From: Stachybotrys elegans
Taxonomy: Eukaryota; Ascomycota; Sordariomycetes; Hypocreales; Stachybotryaceae
Length of the DNA: 64,000 nucleotides
Reading direction: 5' to 3'
Assembly (NCBI GenBank): GCA_020746835.1
Contig: JAGPNK010000005.1
Coordinates: forward strand, 1,984,001-2,048,000
Each line of letters begins with the position of its first letter. Position 1 is the first letter of the stretch. The position numbers and the translations under genes are program-made. Shown piece by piece: positions 1-10,427 of the stretch. The notes under the pieces were generated by a model. The model had not been told where the DNA came from. It saw only the letters and a program-made list of their open reading frames with translations, and made no database searches.

Positions 1-1
1 C

Positions 2-499
2 AACATCACACGCGAGAAGGTCAAGGCCGCATATACCTACCAGTTCGACGCTCTGCGCGAGCACTGCGAGAAGGTCGCCATCATCGCTGGATATGGCAAG
101 CACTTGCTGGAGCTGATTGACGACACTCCCGTCACCCCCGGAGAGACCCGCGCGGCCTACGACGGTTACGAGGCTAGTAAGGCTATTATCCAGGATTGCG
201 AGGATGCCCTGACCAACTGGGTGACTTCCAACGCCGCCGTGTCCTCCAAGCTTTCGACTCGCTCGCGCACCTTGTCGCAGCGCCGCAGGAACAACATCCG
301 CAACCGAGGCGAAGGCCATGACCTCTCTGGCCAGGACGCTCCGCTTAACGACGGCAGCTCCTGGGTGGCTAGAGACGCTGATCTCGACAGTGATGAGGAG
401 GACGACCTCGACGACGAGAAGCGTCACTCCGTCCTCGACAGTGACGGCGGAATGAACGGCGAGAGCCGGGGACGAACTCAGGAGGCCATTGTGGCATAA
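2..499 (+). CDS. pil1: Eisosome core protein Pil1/Lsp1, C-terminal part (cut by window edge)
   Basis: Partial gene: the reading frame is open from base 2 and ends with TAA at 497-499, giving the last 165 residues. Pil1/Lsp1 proteins are BAR-domain proteins that polymerise on the inner face of the plasma membrane and form eisosomes (MCC domains). The visible part starts in the last helix of the BAR domain (AYTYQFDALREHCEKVA, then IAGYGKHLLELIDDTPVTPG), which is highly diagnostic of the family. It is followed by the usual Ser/Arg-rich segment (SRTLSQRRRNN, a likely phosphorylated region) and an acidic tail (DLDSDEEDDLDDE). The 5' part lies outside the window. Whether this is the Pil1 or Lsp1 paralogue cannot be settled from this fragment. 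Confidence 0.92.
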   Translation, partial: NITREKVKAAYTYQFDALREHCEKVAIIAGYGKHLLELIDDTPVTPGETRAAYDGYEASKAIIQDCEDALTNWVTSNAAVSSKLSTRSRTLSQRRRNNIRNRGEGHDLSGQDAPLNDGSSWVARDADLDSDEEDDLDDEKRHSVLDSDGGMNGESRGRTQEAIVA

Positions 500-830
500 G
501 ACTAGTACAACAAAAGGATCGGCGTCAAAGTAATGGATGGTGTCTAATCAGACGCTGTAGGGAATGGTAATGTGGAGGTTTTGGATTATGAGTCTTCTGT
601 CTTCTGCTGGGGAGGAGTTTGCGTTGGGACAAACATGACAACCGCTCTCGTAGGGTTCTTCAGTCTTAGGCCGAGTGCTTTCTTTGTCCGGGTATTGTTC
701 TCTGTATTCTTTTCCGGTATAATACCATGCAATTTTCTGCACGCTAGATCCCGCAGCCTATGTTATTGAGACACAGGCCATTGAGAGTATCGTGATGCCC
801 AAACCGGCCTTTCCAGCGCACGTCGTGATA
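500..830. other. Convergent 3' intergenic region, no gene seen
   Basis: Lies between the pil1 stop and the stop of the minus-strand naa38 gene, so it should hold both 3' UTRs. Short open frames on both strands have no recognisable protein features. Confidence 0.5.
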
Positions 831-1220
831 TCAGTGAGCCTTCATCTGACTAGCGAACTTTTCCACCTCCATCTTGACAATGTGTTGCCCAGGAATGACG
901 ACGAGGCCAAGGTATCGCGATGTCATGTCCAGGGTGAAGGTTCCTCGTGACGCCTTGTCTGCCTTTTCTGCCTCTTCGGCTTGTCTCTCAGCCGATGGCT
1001 GGCGATACTCATACGTATGGGCAAGCACAATATTCTGGTCCTGCAAGACGGCGACATCAGTAAGAAAGATTCAGCGCCGCGAGCATGGGTACCGTATGAA
1101 GAGGCATACTGGATCGGTGCATTTCAAAGAGCCCACGAAAAGCCGCCCATCCGTCGCAAGGACGCGCAGGTTGTGGTTCAAGAGACTAGCGAGATACTCT
1201 CTAGCCTCTTCTTTATCCAT
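831..1220 (-). CDS. naa38: LSM-domain NatC auxiliary subunit (Naa38/Mak31/LSMD1-like)
   Basis: Two-exon gene on the minus strand: exon 1 1220..1110, intron 1109..1041 (GTATGC...TTGCAG, 69 nt), exon 2 1040..831; 106 aa. The spliced product reads LASLLNHNLRVLATDGRLFV, then GSLKCTDP joined to DQNIVLAHTYEY, and ends YLGLVVIPGQHIVKMEVEKF. This is the Sm1 and Sm2 pattern of Mak31/LSMD1, the small LSM-fold subunit of the NatC N-terminal acetyltransferase, which acts on nascent chains at the ribosome. The intron join restores the CTD-x-D-x-N-I Sm1 motif exactly, which supports the model. The start is the first in-frame ATG after an in-frame stop; an upstream coding exon is possible because the frame stays open for about 20 codons before it. 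It shares a divergent promoter with rad2. Other LSM proteins are less likely because of the YLGLVVIPGQHIVK ending. Confidence 0.8.
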
Positions 1221-1698
1221 AGCTGGATTTGCAATAGATAAGAGCCGAGGGCGATGGATGCATTCAAGGAGGTTTCTTGGTCATTGGGATTCCAGGTTCC
1301 CTCAGCATAACTATCACAGCAAAAACATGACCCAAAAAGGGAGAGGGTTTTGGGGCATCTCCTCCAAGCTTAGCGGCAGATCAGGTAAGCAGCTGTTCAT
1401 TCCCAGGTAAGCCTGTAGGTACCAACCTACGAATTCGGGATCCACTCTGCTACCTCATTACCCATGACGTGCGTCGTTGTGGATTCACGATCTCTCATTC
1501 TCTTCGTGAACCACCTTTGCAACACCTGTCAATCACGGCCTGGGAAGTTTTGTTTGTTAACCCTCATAGAAGGTGTCGGGCAGGCATCATGAGTCATAGT
1601 GCCTCTTCACATGAGGGTTGAATCTACCTCAGCGCTTGTTCAAGCTTCCATTCCGAAAACTCAACTCATCACTCACTTAACTTCATCAGATCTGAACC
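1221..1698. promoter_or_regulatory. Divergent promoter region of naa38 and rad2
   Basis: 478 bases between two divergently transcribed genes. It contains a GTAGGT/ACCTAC inverted repeat with a 4-nt loop at 1415-1430, and the pyrimidine/A-rich stretch before the rad2 ATG. No TATA box or other gene recognised. Confidence 0.4.
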
Positions 1699-4600
1699 AT
1701 GGGTGTTACCGGCCTGTGGACAGTCATCCAGCCCTGCGCTCGTCCCACGAATCTTGCTACGCTTAATCGCAAGCGACTAGCCGTCGACGCTTCAATATGG
1801 ATCTACCAGTTTCTCAAGGCTGTCCGTGACAAAGAAGGCAACGCTCTCAGAAACTCACATGTTGTCGGTTTCTTCCGTCGCATATGCAAGCTGCTGTGGT
1901 ATGGCATCCTTCCCGTCTTCGTCTTTGATGGAGGCGCTCCATCCCTGAAGAGGGCAACTCTTCAGGCGCGTCGTCTGCGACGCGAGGGGCGCCGGGAGGA
2001 TGCTACCAGGACAGCCGGAAAGCTCCTGGCAGTGCAGATGCAGAGGCTCGCCGAGGAAGACAGAGATAGGAGAAGGATGGAGCGCGAACGCGAAATGAGC
2101 AATAATCAGGAGTCAGCCCCTGAAGAACCAGTTCCCGATATGTCGAAGCTTGTCTACGTTGATGAAATTGGCATGACGGAAAAGGAGAAGGTTCAAACTA
2201 GGAAGTTTCACAAGAAAGACGCGTACCATCTACCTGAGTTGGACGGCGGTATTGCTGCCATGGGAAAGCCGGACGATCCTCGAATCATGAGCGTCGAGGA
2301 GCTTGAGGAATATGCTCGCCAGTTCAACAGCGGAGAAGATATCAACCTGTACGATTTCAGCAAAATCGATTTTGACGGCGAATTCTTCAAGAGCTTGCCT
2401 CCTCCCGATCGCTATAACATCATCAACGCGGCACGTCTACGCAGTCGCCTCAGAATGGGTCTGAGCAAGGAACAGCTTGACGACATGTTCCCGGATCGCA
2501 TGGCCTTTTCCAGGTTCCAGATCGAGAGAGTCCAGGAGAGAAATCGCCTGACCCAGCGACTCATGTATGAGGTCGGCATGACCGGGACCGACCTGACAGT
2601 AGGTGTCAATGCGCGTATTGCTGGAGAAAAGAATCGCGAGTACATTTTGGTCAAAAACGAGGGCGTGGAGGGCGGCTGGGCTCTCGGTGTTGTTAGCAAG
2701 GAGAAGGATATTGGCGAGGCGCATAAACCAATCGACGTGGATGCGATCCAGTTCCAGTATCAAACAAAAGACGAAGTCAGCGACGATGACGACGAAGAGT
2801 TCGAGGATGTACCTATTGAGGGATTGAATCGCCTGCCTAAGCCATCGCAGTCATCCCTGCCAAGTCGTCAATTGGCCACGAGAGCCTCGCCGTCTTCTAA
2901 CCCTAATGTTGAGGGTTCGTTGTTTGTCGGTGGGCCCGAACACATCCATCCTGAGGAGCAAGACGACATAGATCTTGCCATTGCACTGTCTTTGAAGAAC
3001 CAGCATGGCGTTGGTGCAGAAGAGGCGAATGATGACGAGATATTCGAAGATGTTCCGGTGGAAAGACCAGAATGGGCTCAAAAATCTGTGGATGCCCCAA
3101 AACCTATCGTCGGGCACACCGGCTCTGCCATTGCGCGGGTCGTCAACAACAGGGCAAATGCCGCAGTGCCAAAACGACAGGAACCCGGTCCAGCTATCAA
3201 CGACAGTGATAGCGACGAAGACATGCAGAGCATGTTGGCCAAGTCTCGGAAGATGAAGCGACCGCCGATCCAAAAGCCCGCTTTCGAGAACAAGAAGAAT
3301 CCGTTTGACGGACCGCTTCCCTTTCCGAAACTGGACTGGAAATCGTCGCTTTTCACCAAAAGCGGAACATTGAGTAACCCGGCAGAGGATCGGGAGATGC
3401 CAGAGAATGCAGGGGCTGATGACAACCTTGCCGGAGGCTTCGAGGCAGAAACTCAGCCCGAGGATGGGCCGCGACCCTTGCCACCTTGGTTGGTTGACGA
3501 AACAGATATCAGGGAAGGTCTCAAGAAACAACAAGAGGCAGAGCGAGAGTTTAACGCGGAGGACCGAGAGCAGGCAGAGGAGGAAGAGAGAAGGCGGAGA
3601 CGCGAACAAGAGAATGCAATGATTGAGATTGACTCTGCGTCAGATGCGAGCAGTGATGTCGAGATCGTTGAAGCGCCGCCGGTTCAAACCACTGTTGTTT
3701 TGGCTGACGACAGTGGCCAAGGGCCCTCTGTGAGCGAGGCTGCCCAAGAGAATGGATTGATCGAAGCAACGAATGTAGAGACAGCTGAGCCGACCAGTCC
3801 CACGCGCAACCGGTCACCACCTCCTGTTGATCCCATCAAAGATACTCAGGCCACCCCAGAGCCCGAGTTTGAGGACGTACAAATTGACTCTGGACTGGCA
3901 CTTTCTGAACCTTTACCAGAAGCTACTGGAAGTGCAAAGGACTCTCCAGAGCCCGTGTTCGAGAACGTCACAACCACTGGAGTTCCGAATTCCTCTACTG
4001 TGCCAGTTGTTGGAGCACTCGAGGGAGCTCCAGAGAGTCAGTCCGCCGAAGTCTTGCCGAACGAGCCTCGCCCCGAAGCCGCTACAAGTGCGCAGGATGA
4101 CGACCTTTTTGCAGGTCTGGAGTATGACGACTTCAGCGACCCGGAGGATGAAGAGCTCCTTGCTCAAATGGATGAAGAAGCGGAAGAACACGCCCGGTTT
4201 GCAAGCGAATTGAATCAGAAGTCGGCACAGCAAAACAGGGAGGACTACGAGAAAGAGCTTAGGGCGCTCCGCAACCAGCAGAAGAAAGACCGTCGAGACG
4301 CAGATGAAGTCACACAAGTCATGGTCACAGAATGCCAGGCCTTGCTCCGTCTTTTCGGAATTCCCTACATCACCGCACCGATGGAGGCGGAAGCTCAGTG
4401 CGCGGCATTGGTGCGGATGGGCCTAGTGGACGGGATCGTGACAGACGATTCGGATACATTCCTCTTTGGCGGGACGCGTGTTTACAAGAACATGTTCAAC
4501 ACCAACAAGTTTGTTGAGTGCTACATTGACAGCGATATTGAGAAGGAGATGTCCCTCTCGCGAAACGAGCTCATTTCACTCGCGCAACTTCTCGGGTCTG

Positions 4601-5268
4601 ATTACACAGAAGGCCTTCCAGGAGTCGGGCCGGTCACAGCTGTGGAAATACTGTCGGAGTTCCCTGGCAAAGCAGGGCTAGACGAGTTCCGGGAGTGGTG
4701 GAAGGAAGTTCAGTCGCACGGCCGCCCCTTGGAAATGGACAAGGCATCGCCCTTTCGCCGCAAGTTTCGCAAGTCGCAGGCTACCAAGCTGTTTCTGCCG
4801 CCCGGGTTCCCGAGCCCGGCAGTTTACGAAGCCTACATGCACCCTGAGGTAGACGACAGCACGGAGCCTTTCCAGTGGGGCGTGCCAGACGTTGAAGGCC
4901 TTCGCCGGTTCCTCATGGCCACCATTGGCTGGAGCAAAGAGCGGACGGATGAGGTATTGGTCCCTGTGATCAAGGACATGAACAGGCGCGAGGTGGAAGG
5001 GACGCAGAGCAACATCACGCGCTTCTTTGGCGGCAGCGTGGGAGCCGGCGCGAGGGAGGCGTTTGCGCCGAGGCACCGGGCACAGGTCAGCAAGAGGATG
5101 GTGGCTGCGGTGGATAGGTTGAGGTCGAGAGCTGGCGAGTCGAATGGTCAGGCGCAGGAGGCGGAGGCGGAGGCGGCAACGGAAGCGGATGGCGATGGCG
5201 ATGGCGATGAGGGCGTTGCAGCTGGGCCACGCAAGAGGCGCAGGACTGGGAGGCAGCAGCGATCATGA
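1699..5268 (+). CDS. rad2: DNA repair endonuclease Rad2/XPG
   Basis: Intronless, 1189 aa. Structure-specific 5'-flap/3'-incision endonuclease of nucleotide excision repair; also linked to transcription through TFIIH. The N domain begins at the extreme N-terminus (MGVTGLWTVIQPCARP; VDASIWIYQF; VFDGGAPSLKR), so the start is certain. A long acidic spacer of about residues 100-870, typical of XPG versus FEN1, carries several DDDDEEFEDVP-like patches of the kind that contact TFIIH. The I domain lies at about 875-1010 with catalytic acids in MEAEAQCA (near 895) and TDDSDTF (near 915), followed by the helix-hairpin-helix LLGSDYTEGLPGVGP (near 966). QSNITRFF at 1103-1110 is a PCNA-binding PIP box, and the tail PRKRRRTGRQ looks like a nuclear localisation signal. 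The length fits fungal Rad2. Confidence 0.97.
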   Translation: MGVTGLWTVIQPCARPTNLATLNRKRLAVDASIWIYQFLKAVRDKEGNALRNSHVVGFFRRICKLLWYGILPVFVFDGGAPSLKRATLQARRLRREGRREDATRTAGKLLAVQMQRLAEEDRDRRRMEREREMSNNQESAPEEPVPDMSKLVYVDEIGMTEKEKVQTRKFHKKDAYHLPELDGGIAAMGKPDDPRIMSVEELEEYARQFNSGEDINLYDFSKIDFDGEFFKSLPPPDRYNIINAARLRSRLRMGLSKEQLDDMFPDRMAFSRFQIERVQERNRLTQRLMYEVGMTGTDLTVGVNARIAGEKNREYILVKNEGVEGGWALGVVSKEKDIGEAHKPIDVDAIQFQYQTKDEVSDDDDEEFEDVPIEGLNRLPKPSQSSLPSRQLATRASPSSNPNVEGSLFVGGPEHIHPEEQDDIDLAIALSLKNQHGVGAEEANDDEIFEDVPVERPEWAQKSVDAPKPIVGHTGSAIARVVNNRANAAVPKRQEPGPAINDSDSDEDMQSMLAKSRKMKRPPIQKPAFENKKNPFDGPLPFPKLDWKSSLFTKSGTLSNPAEDREMPENAGADDNLAGGFEAETQPEDGPRPLPPWLVDETDIREGLKKQQEAEREFNAEDREQAEEEERRRRREQENAMIEIDSASDASSDVEIVEAPPVQTTVVLADDSGQGPSVSEAAQENGLIEATNVETAEPTSPTRNRSPPPVDPIKDTQATPEPEFEDVQIDSGLALSEPLPEATGSAKDSPEPVFENVTTTGVPNSSTVPVVGALEGAPESQSAEVLPNEPRPEAATSAQDDDLFAGLEYDDFSDPEDEELLAQMDEEAEEHARFASELNQKSAQQNREDYEKELRALRNQQKKDRRDADEVTQVMVTECQALLRLFGIPYITAPMEAEAQCAALVRMGLVDGIVTDDSDTFLFGGTRVYKNMFNTNKFVECYIDSDIEKEMSLSRNELISLAQLLGSDYTEGLPGVGPVTAVEILSEFPGKAGLDEFREWWKEVQSHGRPLEMDKASPFRRKFRKSQATKLFLPPGFPSPAVYEAYMHPEVDDSTEPFQWGVPDVEGLRRFLMATIGWSKERTDEVLVPVIKDMNRREVEGTQSNITRFFGGSVGAGAREAFAPRHRAQVSKRMVAAVDRLRSRAGESNGQAQEAEAEAATEADGDGDGDEGVAAGPRKRRRTGRQQRS

Positions 5269-6327
5269 TGGTGCACGATATGCAAGTTGAATAGAAGCAG
5301 CCATGCTGTAGACAAGCTTGTGCATGGATCTGCTTCACCGGTAGGGCACTGCATCCCCGAACAGCCTGTGATGGATGGTGGGGTCTATTCGGTGATGAAA
5401 ACAGTATCATCATCTCGCAAGGGTGTGCCGCTCTCTGCCCGAGACAGTGTGGGCCATGGTATTTTCCAGAAAAAGCCAAGTCTCGACTTTGCATCCTGCC
5501 AAGCTGCCTCCCGTCGGTCACGTATACAGATACCGATCTATGCATGGGTGGAGCAGATGCTCTTTGGAGGCTTTCTGGATGTCACACGAAGCATCTCGGA
5601 ATCAGAATCATAGCGCTGCAGGTTGGGGGAAGGAGCGGTCCGTCTTACGGAGGTGGGTTGAAGCTGCCTTCGGGGCCCCTACAGGGACCCTCCTCAATGC
5701 CACACACCAACCCCATCACAAACCACTCATAGACAAGAAGCTCCCATCCATCACATAATAAGATCCTTTTCTCCTCCTTACAGCCGCATTTGATATTCTA
5801 CCCCCCCTGGTCGAGTGCCAGCCCTGCGAGGATGGGTTCCTGGCCTATCAGTGAAGACTTGCGCTACACGTGCTCGTCACTCATCATAGCTCACTGAACA
5901 AGCCCCTCCAGTCGGGCAATGGGCGACCGGTTTGTAGGCCAACTTGTCGCAATTATGTCGCCTGGTATATCTTCGTGCCTCAGCCGCTCACTGAGCATGG
6001 CTGGAGGGTTGGCCTACTCGCGTGCTCGCCGTTGCTTCCTCACGCCCAGGTAGGCAGAGCGTATCAATTCCCGTGGTGAGTGGCTTCCCGTCCTCTTTCC
6101 GCTTTCTGTTGTTCCTTGAGCGCAGCGTATTCCTCAAAATGACACTGTCGCGAAGGCAGACGGGGATGTGGCTGGGAAGACCAACCAAGCAAACACTCAC
6201 ATCTGGAGTGTTCAGTGTCATGCTTAGGGCCTGCATTGATAGTCAAGAGCCTCATTCGTCCATCATTATTAACATTCATGCTTATAGATAGAATCCGAGC
6301 CGGCAAGGGGCTGGTCCACCTACAGCC
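5269..6327. other. Intergenic region, rad2 3' side and permease promoter
   Basis: About 1.06 kb between two plus-strand genes. It should contain the rad2 3' UTR and the promoter/leader of the permease gene. Several short frames exist on both strands, but none shows a recognisable domain, a consistent codon pattern or a credible splice extension. No tRNA-like B box was found. Confidence 0.45.
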
Positions 6328-8035
6328 ATGGGCTACTACTATAGGGACTTCGTCGATGGCATCAAAGCCTTCACCCCGCAGGAGCGGCGCAACATCGCTC
6401 TCTACATCACCGGCATCATGCTATACAAGTTTGGCCTCGAGGCCTTCAACGGCTCCATCACCGCGTTGCTGACCAACCGTTACGACTACGAAGCTGCCCA
6501 GAGCAGCTCGAGCACAACCCGTACGCTTCAGCAGATCGGACTCGCTCAGGGTCTCAACCAAGCCTTCCAGTGCGTAGGCTCTATCCTCATCGCGCCTCTG
6601 ATCAAGCGCTACCCTACCAAGAATGTTCTCTCGTGCGCCATTGTCGTCTTTGGTGTCTTTACCGCCATTATCCTTGTCATGGATGCTGCGACAGGCGGCA
6701 CCTTCATCCCCGACTCGTACCGTGGCGTGAATCACCCCAAGAACGAATACTCATATTATGGCGACTACGTTACTGATGGCATCATTCCTGTGTGGTCTAT
6801 TTGCGGTGTTGCCTACGGCATGGTTGAGTTGATCCGCCGTGTGATTCCTCGAGACATTGTCGGTGGCAATGTACAGAAACTTCGAAAGATGGATGCCATT
6901 GTAGGTTCTCTTTTACATGTTGCATGCACCCTAGCATACACCAGGGTCAAGTTGCTTATACCGCCTTGGCTAGGTTCATATCTTTTACGAAGTTTCCGGT
7001 ACCGTTTCTGCGTTTGTCACAGCCCTCGTCCTCATACCTCAGCTCGGCAACAACCGCTCTTTCATCATCACTCCTATCCTCTTCTGCTGCGCCGGCATTG
7101 TCTGGTATTTCATCTCTGAGCTGGGGTTCAAACGCGAGATCGGACGAGTTCTTGAGGAACGCCCAGCCATCATTCGCGCCATCTTTTCCGGATTCTGGCT
7201 CTTTGGGGAGTCTATTGTGGTGGGGGCCAAGATCATCTTCTCCTCTCGGCGCTTCATATGGCTGCTTCCCAGCTATGGTGTTGCCCTCTATGCGCATCGC
7301 TACCTCGAGAATGGCATTGCGACTCAGGTTGCGAAGCGATACCTCGGGGAGGCGGGCTGGAGTCAGATTATCGTCGGTGGCTCTAACCTGGGGGAGCTGT
7401 TCGGTGCGCTCTTTGTCTTCCTCTTCACCAACGTTGTCCAGACACCTATTCCTTGGCTGCGTCTTGATGCGTTGATGCTGCTCGTCATCTGGTATATCCC
7501 TTACTGGTACCCTCCTTCCGGCGATGTCGGCCAGGCTTGGAAGGCTGCCGCCACCCTCATTCCCGTTTCCATGGGCTGGGCCGCAGGTGATGTCTCGCTC
7601 GCAGCGTATATCCAGGCTGCGCTCGGTCGCCGTGAATCCACGTCCAGGCGAGTCTCGGCCCTGGGTGCTGTCATGGCATTCCTCTACTCCTTCTACGTCG
7701 TCACCTACGCAATCGCCGGCACCCTGCTCGGTCTATATCTCGACAGCGTGTACGACAGCACAGGCGGCAATGAGAATGGTGGAGATATCCACAGCGGCCT
7801 CGTCTTTACAGCTGGCGTTCAGTTTACCATTATCAGTGTACTCATCCTCATTTCGACGTTTATTCCTGAGGGTGCTCTGGCCCTGAACCCCAAAACCCTC
7901 TACAGGGAGGATCTTGACGATGATTACCATGACAATGAGTTTACGCTGGTTAAGAGCAATACTGATAAGGCTATGGTGGATGCTGGTGAGTGTCATGACG
8001 GCATTCGGGTCAGAACTCCAGAGGTGGTATACTGA
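6328..8035 (+). CDS. MFS-like multi-pass membrane permease of unknown substrate
   Basis: Two exons, 6328..6900 and 6974..8035, with a 73-nt intron (GTAGGT...GGCTAG). The spliced protein is 544 aa and reads RKMDAI joined to VHIFYEVSGTVSAF. There are about 10-12 hydrophobic segments, for example LYITGIMLYKFGLEAF, VLSCAIVVFGVFTAIIL, ITPILFCCAGIVWYFI, LDALMLLVIWYIPYW and FTIISVLILISTF. The pattern and the conserved-looking MVELIRRVIPRDIVGG segment match a fungal MFS-type permease family whose substrate I do not know. The N-terminus YYRDFVDGIKAFTPQERRNI and a 50-residue acidic/polar tail are predicted to be cytosolic. I infer a plasma-membrane or vacuolar transporter; no typical sugar- or drug-transporter signature is visible. 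Confidence 0.75.
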
Positions 8036-8812
8036 GTGCTTGTCCTCTTTCCGTGACCGGAATTCTTGAAGCAAGGCGTTTTAGGGGCAGGTGAGCAATT
8101 GACTGTGGTGTGTTAGATTACTTGATCATCTGGATAATATGGTTTATTAACAGGTACCTATGGTAGTTACGTGTCGATGGTAACCATTTTATTTGCTCCA
8201 GATCTCTAAAGTGTCCTATTGACTATTGAGCGTACAGAACACAAATTTCTTTGGATGCATCCCCTTGTTAAAAAATCACTGGATATTTACATTTACTGTC
8301 GCACACCACAACCTTGCCTATTGAAGGTTGTACTATAATCAAAGTTCTGCTGGATCTAGCATGAAATGAAGAAGTGTTATATACGAGTATGTACTCAGCC
8401 TAAAGGTAACAATAACGATATCTTCAAAATATGGGCTCAATGGCAATAGCGGCACCGCCACGTTGTCGGCAGCTAAATGAAAGGATCCAGCGGAACTCAT
8501 TCGAAGCCTCAACTCTATTTCTCCCCTGCCCTGACCTTCACAGAATGGAGAATGGCGTTTGTCGAGGTCACTTACACTGTGCAGTTCTAGGGTAGGCGGT
8601 TCCTGACTAAAATTGGCCCACGTCATTCCTACAAGTACAAGCAGCGCGGACCGGGCAAACCCCGGGTGACGTTGGAGACTCACGTGGGCAGCCTGAAATC
8701 GAATCAAGCCATCTCGCGACCGCGATACTGATTTTCCCGTGTATCCCTCCACCCATCGGCCTGCGTTCCCTCCCTCTCCAAGACCCTGTCCTCTTGGACT
8801 CGCTCGCCTACA
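8036..8812. other. Intergenic region upstream of TFIIS
   Basis: Contains the 3' UTR of the permease and the promoter of the elongation-factor gene; the last 60 bases are a pyrimidine-rich leader. A GGTACC palindrome lies near 8153. A long minus-strand open frame runs across this leader and the first exon of TFIIS but has no protein-like character. Confidence 0.4.
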
Positions 8813-10021
8813 ATGGATCAACGCGAGCTGGAGTCGCGCGTAAAGGCGCTGACCAAGTCCGTGGCTGCCAACGAGCCACCTGAGAATGCTCTCAAGCTGC
8901 TCGAGAGCCTTAAGAAGGATGCATCGCCCACCGAGGAGATGCTTCGGGTGAGACCTCCCCCCTTCGATTGACTTGTCTTTCCCATGTCGCGGGAGCGTGG
9001 TTCTTGATGCCCTGGAACATGGAGCTTCACCTGCGACGACTACATCACTGGTGCTCCCTTTAAGCAGATTGCACAAACAGGACTTGCGCCACGCCGACCA
9101 GGTGGCGACTAGTGACTGTTCCTACCCTGCGCACCATGGCTGCCGCCTTTACGCGACCAGATCAATGAATGGAGCCCACTAACACCGTTGAATACAGGCA
9201 ACTCGCGCTGGTGTATTCGTCGGAAAGCTGCGATCGAACCCGAACAAGGAGATTGCTCGTGCAGCAACGGAGCTCGTCGTCAAGTGGAAAAAGCTGGTAG
9301 AGCAGGAGAAGAACTCGAAGCTCCAGAAGGCCAAGATGGGATCTCCGGCACCGGCACCAGCCTCCTCGCCCGCCATGGCCCCTGCGACGACGGGAGGAGC
9401 CAAGAAGGCCTTCAAGGGCGACCCGGAGAAGCGCAAGCACGACACGGACGGCGTGGACATCAAGCGCACCGACTCCAACGTCCGAAACCAGTGCATTGGC
9501 CTCATCTACAACGGCCTGGCCTACCGATCGCGCGAGTCCGAATCAGACGTCATCGCCAAGGCCGTGGCAGTGGAGCACGCGGCGTACGTGGTGTTCAAGG
9601 GCGAGACGCCCGAGTACAAGAAGAAGATCCGGTCGCTCTTCGCCAACCTCAAGAACAAGTCCAACAAGGAGCTGGGCCGCAGCGTGCTGGGTGGCGAAAT
9701 CTCGCCGGAGCGGTTCGTGTCCATGACGGACGAGGACCTCAAGAGCGAGGAGCAGCGCAAGAAGGAGATTGAGCTGGAGAAGGAGAACATGAAGAAGGCC
9801 CAGGTGCCCATGGCCGAGAAGAGTATCAGCGACAGCCTCGAGTGCAGCCGCTGCAAGCAGAAGAAGGTCAGCTATACGCAGGCCCAGACCAGGAGTGCTG
9901 ATGAACCGATGACAACCTTTTGCGAGTGTATGAACTGCGGGCATCGGTGGAAGGTAAGTCGTCCCCCTCTTCCTGCTCTTGATACGGACCAGACGCTGAC
10001 TGTGCTTTTCAGTTTTCATGA
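8813..10021 (+). CDS. dst1: Transcription elongation factor TFIIS (Dst1)
   Basis: Three exons: 8813..8947, 9198..9953 and 10013..10021; 299 aa, close to yeast Dst1 (309). TFIIS binds arrested RNA polymerase II and stimulates transcript cleavage. Residues 1-80 form the LW/TFIIN domain (ALKLLESLKKDASPTEEMLR | ATRAGVFVGKLRSN). The linker is Ala/Pro rich, the central Pol II-binding domain spans about 120-240 (RNQCIGLIYNGLAYRS; ERFVSMTDEDLKSEE), and the C-terminal zinc ribbon has four Cys (CSRC...CMNC). The invariant acidic loop RSADEPMTTF is intact with D280-E281, the catalytic pair. The last exon codes only for Phe-Ser and stop, giving the usual ...RWKFS end, so the second intron is certain. The first intron is unusually long for this genome at 250 nt. 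A polymerase II subunit gene (RPB1) lies further along the same window. Confidence 0.96.
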
Positions 10022-10427
10022 TTTGGGAACTGGCGTTTGCTCACGCCTACTGGGACGACCAGGCGCCATTTGACATGTGCGTCGATCCCGGGGGCTGACT
10101 GGCTACGGAGATGGGAGTTTTAGGGGCCAAAGGTACCAAGATGTACTGTGTACAAAGATAATTATCTGCGCTTCTCGGTCCCCAAGTTGGACGTGATATA
10201 CCTTTTTGCGTTTGTTGAGTAACAACACCATTGTTCAGTTCAATTCAGTACGAAGGGGAGGGTGGGGGGGGGCGGACCACGAATGGAGGGAAGAAAGTGC
10301 ACCAAGAGTTGCCTTATGGTATGCGGCATAGATATGCAAATGGAGCTTCCGCCAAAGCTAGGTATTAAGCCCATCATATTCCCCGGTTTTTCTGTGCCAC
10401 AAGGGTCTGGTCTACCTAGGTAGCTAT
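10022..10427. other. Convergent 3' region of TFIIS and the cysteine-synthase-like gene
   Basis: No gene seen. Holds both 3' UTRs, a G-rich run around 10258-10276 and a perfect 12-bp palindrome CTACCTAGGTAG at 10412-10423, immediately next to the stop codon of the minus-strand gene. Confidence 0.45.

Noticed and set aside
8339..9076. 245-codon minus-strand frame over the TFIIS leader and first exon
   Set aside because: Crosses a promoter and a verified exon of TFIIS, with no recognisable features.
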